This document shows, piece by piece, positions 7,167 to 14,014 of a stretch of 14,014 bases of DNA. The stretch's first letter is position 1. The number at the start of each line of letters is the position of its first letter. The notes beneath the pieces were generated by a model. That model saw only the letters and a list, made by a program, of their open reading frames with translations. It had not been told where the DNA came from and did not search any database. Made by a program: the position numbers and the translations under genes. Source of the DNA: Bacteroidota bacterium (GTDB taxonomy: Bacteria; Bacteroidota; Ignavibacteria; Ignavibacteriales; Melioribacteraceae); the NCBI GenBank assembly GCA_023447335.1, contig JAEXOD010000186.1:1-14014 (forward strand), in the 5' to 3' direction.

Positions 7167-8792
7167 ATGGGTCTTTTAACTTCAAAAAAAGAAATAGAAC
7201 AATTAGTTAACGAAAATAACGAATTGAAACAAAAGCTTGAAAAAGCACTTTCCTTTAATACCAGCTTAGAAGATTTGGAATTTAAATTAATTGTTGCACG
7301 TAAAGAAATTTCCGATCTTAATCAAAAAGAATTTGAACAAAGCAATAAACTGAAAGATTTAGACGAAGAAATAACCCATAAAGTTTCATCAATAAGTAGA
7401 TTAGAATCAGAATTAAGTGTTTTAGAAATAGCAAAAGATGACGTTAATAACCAAATTCACGAATTACAAAAATATCTTGAACAAATTAACATTAATATTG
7501 AATCTAAAAATCAAGAATATTTAGATTTTGAATCCGGTGAAAGTGAGATAACTAAAGCTATTAAAGAAAAACAAATCGAACTAAACTCTTTAGCCGAATC
7601 TATCGAAAACTACATTAAAGAGAAAGATTATTTAGTAAACGAAATTGCAGGTTTACAAGAAAATATTCATTATCTAAGAGAAGAAAACAAAGATATTGAC
7701 AATAAATACTCATTAATTAAAAACGAATATGGTGAATTATTAAAAGCTAATGATGATTTAAGAATAAAAATCAATTCTGCTACTATTGAACTAAAAGAAT
7801 TAGAGAAATCGATTATTAGAAAACAAGATTCCGAAACCCTTTTGAATGAATCGATAAACATACTTTCCCAAGATGAAGAACTAAAAAAGAAATATTTAAA
7901 AGATTTGGAAGATAAAATATTTGTAAGCGAAGAGATTAAACAAAGCATTGAGGAATCATTAAGCGGATTAATAAAACAACTTGCGGAAAAAGATGCGTTA
8001 TACGAGGAATATCTAAGAAAACGTGATTCCGTTGCCGACGAGATATTTGAAAAGAAAAAATATATAACTCAATTTAACGACGAGATTATAAAAGCAGAAA
8101 CTAATAAAGCGTTGCTTTCAGCAGAATTATTAAAGCTTAATAACGAAGTTGCAGAAAAAAGTAATTTATTAAATGAGCTTGAGAATAAGATTTTAGTATC
8201 TTCTCAACAGTTATCAGTAAAAGAGAATGACCTTGATAATGCAAATAATAAACTTTCCGAAATTTCTTCAAAATACGAAGAAGTAGAATCCAGGAAATAT
8301 AAAATAGAACAAACAACTTTAAGTATTGAAAATTCACTAACCAAAACATTGGAATTATACAATAACGATATTAACGATGCTAAACTTAAATTAAACCAAA
8401 TAAAACAGCAAATTCTTGAAAAAGAAATTGATTTAAATAATAAAGAAAAATCAATTCACGAAAAAAACGAAATATTATCGATCTCAGAAGGTCAAAACAA
8501 GGCTATGATTATTGAAAAAGACGCCTTGTTGGCAGTAATAACAAACTTAACGAGTGTTAAAGTAGCTCACGAAAAAGAAATTGAACAATTAAGACAAAAA
8601 GAATTACAAATTAAAAAAGATTTAACAGATTCTATTGCTGAATTAAATTCTGTTACAGAAAAGAAAAATGATTTAGATAAAAATATTAAACAATTATTTG
8701 ATATACAATTAAAAGGTATTTCTAATCTAGAACATAAAAAAGCTACACTTTTAAAAGATATAGAAGAAGCAGAACAAAAAATTACTCAGTAA
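7167..8792 (+). CDS. Long coiled-coil protein of unknown function
   Basis: I do not recognise a family for this 541-residue protein. It is built almost entirely of heptad-like sequence rich in Glu, Lys, Leu, Ile, Asn and Gln, from about residue 5 to the C-terminus. I find no proline, cysteine or tryptophan in it, which fits one uninterrupted helical rod. There is no signal peptide, membrane helix or globular domain, so it should be cytoplasmic. The start ATG has AAGGGA six bases upstream. It stands alone between a divergent MATE gene and a convergent methyltransferase gene, only 19 bases from the end of the latter, with no clear terminator. Structural or filament-forming proteins, SMC-like fragments and phage-type coiled-coil proteins share this look, but without the ATPase heads or other domains none can be claimed. 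The reality of the gene is clear; its function is not. Confidence 0.85.
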   Translation: MGLLTSKKEIEQLVNENNELKQKLEKALSFNTSLEDLEFKLIVARKEISDLNQKEFEQSNKLKDLDEEITHKVSSISRLESELSVLEIAKDDVNNQIHELQKYLEQININIESKNQEYLDFESGESEITKAIKEKQIELNSLAESIENYIKEKDYLVNEIAGLQENIHYLREENKDIDNKYSLIKNEYGELLKANDDLRIKINSATIELKELEKSIIRKQDSETLLNESINILSQDEELKKKYLKDLEDKIFVSEEIKQSIEESLSGLIKQLAEKDALYEEYLRKRDSVADEIFEKKKYITQFNDEIIKAETNKALLSAELLKLNNEVAEKSNLLNELENKILVSSQQLSVKENDLDNANNKLSEISSKYEEVESRKYKIEQTTLSIENSLTKTLELYNNDINDAKLKLNQIKQQILEKEIDLNNKEKSIHEKNEILSISEGQNKAMIIEKDALLAVITNLTSVKVAHEKEIEQLRQKELQIKKDLTDSIAELNSVTEKKNDLDKNIKQLFDIQLKGISNLEHKKATLLKDIEEAEQKITQ

Positions 8793-8811
8793 CAACAATC
8801 CTTCAATTTTA

Positions 8812-9366
8812 TTATAAGCTTAAGATTATAGATTGAGTTAAAAACATTTTTATACCCGGCATCGTTCTAAAACCGGCTTGTTTTGCATAACTGATAGTAG
8901 TTTCAAATTCTTTTGTACTAACGTGAAAATATTTCGGTTCAACTATTAAAATCTTTCCTTCCATATTTAAATAATTTTTTAATTGCTTAAAGAAACCAAG
9001 TTTATCAGGAACCTCATGAACCATGAAAAATGCGAGCATAAAATCTACTTTTTCAGGAATCGTTATTTCCGTTCCTGAAGATTTTATCGGAATAACCAGA
9101 TTCTGCAATTCGGTATCTTTGATTTTAGCTCTTATTATATTGAGCATACCTTCTTGTAAATCAACAGCAAATACCTTCCCTTTAACACCTACTAATTTTG
9201 CGATTTCTAAAGAAAAAAAGCCGGGACCACATCCTATATCCGCAATCTTCATACCCGGCATTACATAAGGTTTTAATATTTTCTGGGGATCTTGAAATAC
9301 TTTCCTTAGTTTATTATCAAGCGAACCTGATAATTCAACTGGACAAACTTTTGTTCTTTCCGACAT
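8812..9366 (-). CDS. Class I SAM-dependent methyltransferase (small, Methyltransf_11/25-like)
   Basis: This 184-residue protein has the Rossmann-type SAM fold. Motif I is ADIGCGPGF (42-50) and the acidic end of strand 2 is AVDL (Asp69), which would bind the ribose of SAM. A helix motif HEVP (117-120) and strand 4 (KILIVEPK, 138-145) follow. The N-terminal part (CPVELSGSLDN, then FQDPQKILKPYV) resembles a family of stand-alone bacterial methyltransferases whose substrate is not known to me. Its length is near the lower limit for the fold but the core is complete, so I do not think it is truncated. It begins 38 bases after the membrane-protein gene, with which it is probably co-transcribed. The ribosome site is weak (GAGA). 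Small-molecule or lipid methylation is possible but not shown. Confidence 0.85.
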   Translation of the reverse strand: MSERTKVCPVELSGSLDNKLRKVFQDPQKILKPYVMPGMKIADIGCGPGFFSLEIAKLVGVKGKVFAVDLQEGMLNIIRAKIKDTELQNLVIPIKSSGTEITIPEKVDFMLAFFMVHEVPDKLGFFKQLKNYLNMEGKILIVEPKYFHVSTKEFETTISYAKQAGFRTMPGIKMFLTQSIILSL

Positions 9367-9404
9367 AACTAATTTCTCTTTTTATTTATCATTTAGTCGT
9401 CTAA

Positions 9405-10292
9405 TTAATCAAGAAGTTCAATTTTATTCCTTCTTATTATCCTAAAAATACTATAAGTAGTATAGATTATTAATAAATTTATTACGGGAATAATAAATAC
9501 TACGGGAAATATATTATAACCCGAAATTCCCATAGCAAATATTTTTGCGGTTAAAGCTGTCATTAAAATTGATAAAAAAACTAGATAAATGGGAAGGCTA
9601 ATATAGCCCAAAAATTGTTCTTTTATAAAAGCATACCCCGATAAAAATGCTAAGGGGAGTAAAATAGCTAAATCAAACGCTTGAACAATTAAAGTTGTAT
9701 AATGATGCAACTCTTTAGGATATATTTCCCCGGATAAAAGTGGCGGAACTATAATGCTTAACCATAAAAGACCGATTGTTATAGCATTAAAAATTAAAAA
9801 ATATCCCGGATATTTACTTTTAATAACCCATTTTTCATCTTTAATTTGTTTCGTCCCTACAAAATAGAATAATTCGTTAAAAAACAGAAAGAAGGAAGAC
9901 CCTAAAATTAATGCATATAACAAAAAGAGATAATTATACATTCCCATTGCAATATAGAATAAATATGTTACTAAAAAGTATCCTATTACTCCGGTAAAAA
10001 AAAGTTTACCCCAAAAATACTTTTTGTGCTTTAAATAACTAATAAGCAATAATGGGGTAGCAACAAAAAATGTAACATAATCTTGAGCAATTCCCTGAGG
10101 AGCTACTTCCGAGGACATATCTTTATATATTCCTTTACCATAGATTTTTACAAGTTCCCCTCTAATTGATTTGTAATAATATTTTCCGTTTCCGCTTTCA
10201 GTAAATATTCCAAAACCTGAAGCAATAAAAGAAGACAAAAGAATAATAGATACTAAAACTATTTTAGTTTGGTTTTTCACACTAAATTCCAA
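9405..10292 (-). CDS. Polytopic membrane protein of unknown function
   Basis: This 295-residue protein has about eight hydrophobic helices, near residues 10-28, 68-86, 97-115, 118-138, 161-184, 203-222, 228-250 and 259-283, and a basic tail (RIIRRNK). Between helices 1 and 2 lies a polar segment of about 40 residues with the sequence VKIYGKGIYKD and then APQGIAQD. I recall similar GKGIY/AQD patterns in unassigned membrane proteins of bacteria and archaea, but no function. The start is uncertain: a TTG at 10292 (used here) and a GTG at 10280 are both in frame, neither with a strong ribosome site; the GTG has GGA eight bases upstream. The gene begins only 23 bases after the T tract of the RND terminator, leaving little room for its own promoter. 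The methyltransferase gene follows after 38 bases, probably in the same transcript. Confidence 0.8.
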   Translation of the reverse strand: MEFSVKNQTKIVLVSIILLSSFIASGFGIFTESGNGKYYYKSIRGELVKIYGKGIYKDMSSEVAPQGIAQDYVTFFVATPLLLISYLKHKKYFWGKLFFTGVIGYFLVTYLFYIAMGMYNYLFLLYALILGSSFFLFFNELFYFVGTKQIKDEKWVIKSKYPGYFLIFNAITIGLLWLSIIVPPLLSGEIYPKELHHYTTLIVQAFDLAILLPLAFLSGYAFIKEQFLGYISLPIYLVFLSILMTALTAKIFAMGISGYNIFPVVFIIPVINLLIIYTTYSIFRIIRRNKIELLD

Positions 10293-10315
10293 ATTAAATG
10301 ATATTGTAATAAAAC

Positions 10316-10347
10316 AAAAAAAAGGGACAACTTATTAAGATTGTCCC
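10316..10347 (-). terminator. Rho-independent terminator of the RND efflux operon
   Basis: Read on the minus strand, GGGACAA (10347-10341) pairs with TTGTCCC (10330-10324) across a ten-base loop, followed at once by eight T. It lies about 25 bases beyond the RND permease stop codon, so it closes that operon. The membrane-protein gene starts just past it. Confidence 0.88.
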
Positions 10348-10371
10348 AATTAAAAATATATTACTTAATAA

Positions 10372-13300
10372 TTATTTATCCCTATGAAATACGAAGTAGA
10401 AAGCAGGCAGTACATAAAGAGTTAAAACAGTAGATGCAACTAAACCACCTATACTAACAACACCTAAAGGTGTACGCATTTCAGCACCGGCATCCCCTAT
10501 TCCCATAGCCATAGGCAACATACCGAGAATAATAGCAAGAGTACTCATTAAAATTGGTTTAAGTTTTGTAGGGCATGCTTCAATCAACGCTTCTCGTGCA
10601 TGCATTCCCTTTTCTCTTAATAATTGGTTTGTGTAATCAAGCATCAAAATTGCATTGTTCACCACAATACCAATTAGCATAATAACTCCCATCAATGCAG
10701 TTATTCCGAAAGAAGTGTTTGTCATGTACATTATAATAAAAACCCCAATCATAGCTAACGGAACTGTAACTAAGATATAAATAGGTTGGACAAAACTTTC
10801 CAACATTGCGGCTAATAGCATGTAAGTTAAGATAATAGCAAGTGCGAATGCAAATAACATATCGGCAACCATTTCATTCATCATTTTAACGTTTCCACCC
10901 CAGGCAATTCTATACCCGGCGGGTAAATCCATTTTATCAAAACGTTTTTGTAACTCGCCGGTAACGTCACCTAACGGGAATCCTTCTGCAGGGGAACCGG
11001 TAAATGAAATAGTAGTATATTTATCTCTATGAATAATTTTCGTAAATCCGTTAGTATATTTTACTTCTGCCAATTCAGATAATCTATAGGCGTTTCCGGT
11101 TTGATTTGAAACTATTGTGATATTAGCTACTTTATCTTTACTGTTAATAGATTCATCGGTAAAAGTTATGGTAATATCATATTCATCACCTTTTAATCTA
11201 TATTTTGAAGATTCTATTCCTTCTATAGCAGCTCTAACCGAAACGGCTAACTCCTGGATTGTAATTCCTGCATCAGATAATTTTGTCCTATCCGGGTATA
11301 CAGTAATCTCAGGTTTTCCGGCTCTACTACTTTGATCTAAGTTGTTCAATCCGGGAACATTTTTAATATCTTTTAATAATTCGTTTTTGATTTCTTCTAA
11401 TTTATTTACATCTTGTCCCATCAAATAGAACTGTATCGGGGCACCACCATCACCACCGGTATTAGCATAATCAACAATAATTTTTGCATCAGGAATAAAT
11501 GCAAGGTCTTTAACAAATTTCGAAATTATCTTGCTAATATGAACGTTTCTATTTTTAGCATCTACTAATTGAACATCCATACGAGCCATATTTGTACCCG
11601 TATTTAAGTCACCAATCTTTCCTAACTCGGTAACCATATGTTTAACTTCAGGAGTTTCTTTTACTATATTTTCAATGCCTGTTAAAACTAAAGCAGTCTT
11701 TTCTAAATTATATCCTTCAGGCAATTCAACTTCTATCTTTATTTTTCCGTCATCAAGTGTCGGTATAAATTCAACTCCTAAATTACTACCAAAAAACATT
11801 GCCGAACCAATAAACATTAAGAACGCTAGTACAATAACACCTACACTTCTTTTTTTGTTTTGCAGGGTTATCCTTAAAGTTTTTCTATACGCTTCATCCC
11901 AAGATTTAAAAATCTTGTCTAGCATTGCAGAAAGTTTTCCTTGTTTTAACGTATCCGGAATGATTAAAGCAGAAAGCATCGGTGTTAAAGTAAAGGATAT
12001 TATTAATGAAAATATTGTAGCAAATGTAGCAGCCAAAGCTAATTCACGCAAAAACTGCCCTACAATAGACGACATATTTGCTAAAGGTAAAAACACGACT
12101 AAGTTTGTTAAAGTACTTGCAAGAACTGCTACCGTAACTTCTGTAGTACCTATATCGGAAGCTTCTTTTGTGCTAAGCCCCATATCTTTGTGTCTGAAAA
12201 TATTTTCTAACACAACAACCGAATTAGCAACAAGTACCCCCACAGATACAGACAACCCCATTAGTGTCATCATATTTAAGGATAAATCAAACATTTGTAA
12301 TAACATAAATGTCGAAATAATAGAAACCGGCATTGAAAGAGCAACAATAATAGTTGAACGTATATTCCCTAAAAATATTAACAGAACTATACTTGTAAAA
12401 ACAACTCCTAAAAGCACATTACTCATTGTATCATCAACGCTCGCTCTAACAAAGTCAGATTCATCGTTTATAATTTCTATGTTAGTACCTTTAGGCAAAG
12501 TTGCCTTTATTTCCGGAATCGCCTCCTTTATTCCGTCTGCAACTTTAACAATGTTACCGTCAGCACTTTTTACGATACCAAGTTTAATTACGTTCTCGTT
12601 CTTGAAATTACCTTTTACATTATAATACACTGCACGTCTTCTAATATCTTTTCCCGAATCCTTAACTTCCGCAAATTGTTTTATTTTTTTTGGTCCATAA
12701 AAAGTCGGAACTTGAAGTTCGTTAATAGTTTCAAGGTCTTGAAATTCACCAAGTACTCGTACTGTAAATTCTTGATTCGATATATTGAAATATCCACCTG
12801 GAATATTCATGTTTTGAGCAGCTAATATCTGAATTAATTGAGGCATTGAAATCGAATTTTCAAATGCAACTTTATTATCAACCACTAGTCTTATTTCTCT
12901 TTCCTGTCCGCCGGAAATATTAACTTTTGCTACCCCTTCAACTTGTGAAAATCTATCTTTTAAGGTTTTATCCGCAATATCAAATAATTCACGAGGATCC
13001 ATATTTCCCGTAAGGATAACGTCAATGATTGGAAAAGCTTTTAAATCCACTTTTTGAACAATTGGACTTTCTGCATCTGTAGGTAGCTCGTTAATAACTT
13101 CATCAACCTTATCTTTCACTTCTTGATTGGCAATATCAGGGTCCTTGCCCATTTTGAATTCTATAATTACAATTGAAGCACCGTCTAATGAATAAGATTC
13201 AACCTTCTCAATCTTACTAACCGTAGAAACAGCATCTTCAATTTTTTTACTTATTAAAGTTTCAATTTCTTTTGGACCTGCACCGGGATAAATTGTTTGA

Positions 13301-13440
13301 ATCGTTACAAACGGAATTTCCACATCCGGTTGCAAATTCAAATTTAATGTAAAATATGCAATTGCTCCAAACAAAAGAAACACTAAAAGTCCCATTGTTG
13401 TCATAATAGGACGATTTATCGATATTCTTGCTAAAGACAT
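10372..13440 (-). CDS. RND superfamily efflux permease (HAE1/AcrB-like)
   Basis: This is the inner-membrane pump of a tripartite exporter, 1,022 residues, normal for the family. It has the standard plan: a first helix (about 12-32), a periplasmic porter loop (about 35-335), helices 2-6 (about 340-495), a helix near 533-551, a second periplasmic loop (about 552-855) and a last helix block (about 858-1017). The family motifs NLQPDVEIP and PGAGPKEIE lie near 35-60. Unusually, the AcrB proton-relay residues are all replaced: Asp407/Asp408 by Ala405/Asn406 (GVLVANSVVVLEN), Lys940 by Asn928 (IVVNNAI) and Arg971 by Lys961 (LKPILM). Asp935 in the C-terminal membrane half remains. The ATG follows AGGAA, which overlaps the TAG stop of the adaptor gene 12 bases away, so translation is coupled. 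No outer-membrane channel gene follows; a terminator does. Substrate unknown. Confidence 0.94.
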   Translation of the reverse strand: MSLARISINRPIMTTMGLLVFLLFGAIAYFTLNLNLQPDVEIPFVTIQTIYPGAGPKEIETLISKKIEDAVSTVSKIEKVESYSLDGASIVIIEFKMGKDPDIANQEVKDKVDEVINELPTDAESPIVQKVDLKAFPIIDVILTGNMDPRELFDIADKTLKDRFSQVEGVAKVNISGGQEREIRLVVDNKVAFENSISMPQLIQILAAQNMNIPGGYFNISNQEFTVRVLGEFQDLETINELQVPTFYGPKKIKQFAEVKDSGKDIRRRAVYYNVKGNFKNENVIKLGIVKSADGNIVKVADGIKEAIPEIKATLPKGTNIEIINDESDFVRASVDDTMSNVLLGVVFTSIVLLIFLGNIRSTIIVALSMPVSIISTFMLLQMFDLSLNMMTLMGLSVSVGVLVANSVVVLENIFRHKDMGLSTKEASDIGTTEVTVAVLASTLTNLVVFLPLANMSSIVGQFLRELALAATFATIFSLIISFTLTPMLSALIIPDTLKQGKLSAMLDKIFKSWDEAYRKTLRITLQNKKRSVGVIVLAFLMFIGSAMFFGSNLGVEFIPTLDDGKIKIEVELPEGYNLEKTALVLTGIENIVKETPEVKHMVTELGKIGDLNTGTNMARMDVQLVDAKNRNVHISKIISKFVKDLAFIPDAKIIVDYANTGGDGGAPIQFYLMGQDVNKLEEIKNELLKDIKNVPGLNNLDQSSRAGKPEITVYPDRTKLSDAGITIQELAVSVRAAIEGIESSKYRLKGDEYDITITFTDESINSKDKVANITIVSNQTGNAYRLSELAEVKYTNGFTKIIHRDKYTTISFTGSPAEGFPLGDVTGELQKRFDKMDLPAGYRIAWGGNVKMMNEMVADMLFAFALAIILTYMLLAAMLESFVQPIYILVTVPLAMIGVFIIMYMTNTSFGITALMGVIMLIGIVVNNAILMLDYTNQLLREKGMHAREALIEACPTKLKPILMSTLAIILGMLPMAMGIGDAGAEMRTPLGVVSIGGLVASTVLTLYVLPAFYFVFHRDK

Positions 13441-13452
13441 ATAAAAAATTTC

Positions 13453-14014
13453 CTATTTAATTATTTTTATTTTTTTGCCCGATTCTAATTTCGAACCGCC
13501 TTCAATTACTAAATTATCCCCTTTTTGAAGTCCGCTTAATACTTCTGTATTAATTCCTTCTTCTTCACCTGTGGTTATATATTTTTTATCTGCTTGTTCA
13601 CCGTTTATTACATAAACAAATTGTTTACCGTTTTCTTTTTGAATTATATTACGCGGAACAATAATAGTATTAGGCTTAGAATAAGTTTTGATTCTAATAT
13701 CCACAGTTAATCCGCTTGTCAATTCTTGTTTACTATTTTCAAATAGTGCTTCAACAGAAAATCCTTTTCTATATGTATCCATTGCTATCGCAATTTCACT
13801 TATTCTACCTACATATGTTTTTCCCAGATATTCTATTTCGGCAGACATGCCGACTTTAAGATTTCGAACTTCTTCTTCATTAGCATAAAATTTTGCTCTT
13901 AGTCTATCAATTTGTGCCACTTTGAACAAAGGAGTTTCTGCTTTTACGCTGGTTCCTTCTTCAACAAATATTTCAACAATTTTGCCGCTTATAGGCGATT
14001 GTACAAATAAAGCT
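13453..14014 (-). CDS. RND periplasmic adaptor (HlyD/membrane fusion protein), C-terminal part
   Basis: The gene enters from the right edge; 186 C-terminal residues are visible and the frame is open to the last codon. The visible part begins in the second half of the lipoyl-like (barrel-sandwich) domain, with SPISGKIVEIFVEEGTSVKA and then TPLFKVAQIDRLRA. A beta-barrel domain follows (VGMSAEIEYLGKTYVGRISEIA, then LTSGLTVDIRIKTY) and then the membrane-proximal domain (IIVPRNIIQKENGKQFVYVI to the end). Such adaptors bridge the RND pump to an outer-membrane channel in the periplasm. The N-terminal signal or lipobox, the hairpin and the start lie outside the window. A TTG at 13929 is in frame but cannot be the start because it would remove half of the lipoyl domain. 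The permease gene follows after 12 bases, in the same operon. Confidence 0.92.
   Translation of the reverse strand, partial: ALFVQSPISGKIVEIFVEEGTSVKAETPLFKVAQIDRLRAKFYANEEEVRNLKVGMSAEIEYLGKTYVGRISEIAIAMDTYRKGFSVEALFENSKQELTSGLTVDIRIKTYSKPNTIIVPRNIIQKENGKQFVYVINGEQADKKYITTGEEEGINTEVLSGLQKGDNLVIEGGSKLESGKKIKIIK

Noticed and set aside
8793..8811. Shared terminator between the convergent coiled-coil and methyltransferase genes
   Set aside because: The 19-base gap contains no stable inverted repeat with a T tract on either strand.
11675..12625. Long open frame on the plus strand (316 codons) opposite the RND permease gene
   Set aside because: It lies wholly within a confidently assigned gene on the other strand. 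Its product has no recognisable domain and is Ser/Thr/Ile/Asn-rich, as antisense frames of low-GC membrane-protein genes tend to be.
13453..13929. Adaptor gene as a complete 158-residue protein starting at TTG 13929
   Set aside because: The frame stays open to the window edge and the upstream codons encode the lipoyl-like motif SPISGKIVEIF, so the gene is partial and longer.

Overview
The window is low-GC (about one third by eye), densely coding bacterial DNA with eight complete genes and one partial gene. A Gram-negative cell envelope is implied by the RND efflux permease with its periplasmic adaptor and by a tricorn-type protease carrying a signal peptide that ends in A|QP. Start sites carry recognisable Shine-Dalgarno sequences (GAGGAA, AGGTG, GGGAG, AAGGGA, AGGAA). 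At least one intergenic region has a good sigma70-type promoter, which argues against a typical Bacteroidetes with its TAnnTTTG promoters and absent SD. My best guess is a low-GC member of the FCB group such as Ignavibacteria or Kapabacteria, but this is inference from style and gene families, with low confidence.

Layout from left to right. (1) Positions 1-2319, minus strand: two tandem, overlapping paralogous soluble PAS histidine kinases. Each has a four-cysteine cluster in its PAS domain and an atypical ATP-binding lobe. A short 8-bp tandem repeat lies directly beyond the second gene at the window edge. (2) 2433-5657, plus strand: a secreted tricorn-family peptidase divergent from the kinases, with its own promoter and a clear rho-independent terminator. 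(3) 5715-7061, minus: a NorM-branch MATE exporter. (4) 7167-8792, plus: a 541-residue protein that is coiled coil throughout, with no proline, cysteine or tryptophan. (5) 8812-10292, minus: a small class I SAM methyltransferase downstream of an eight-helix membrane protein of unknown function. (6) 10372-14014, minus: an RND permease preceded by its HlyD-type adaptor, which runs off the window, and closed by a strong terminator.

The genes form several short transcription units rather than one pathway. The shared theme is envelope and sensing: two exporters, an exported protease, two soluble sensor kinases and a membrane protein. No response regulator and no TolC-like outer membrane channel lies in the window.

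The points most worth following are: the paired Cys4 PAS kinases; the RND permease that lacks every charged residue of the classical AcrB proton relay; the proline-free coiled-coil protein; the 8-bp repeat at the left edge; and the membrane-protein gene placed almost directly behind the RND terminator. I see no mobile element, CRISPR array, tRNA or rRNA. No gene-free stretch exceeds about 115 bases.
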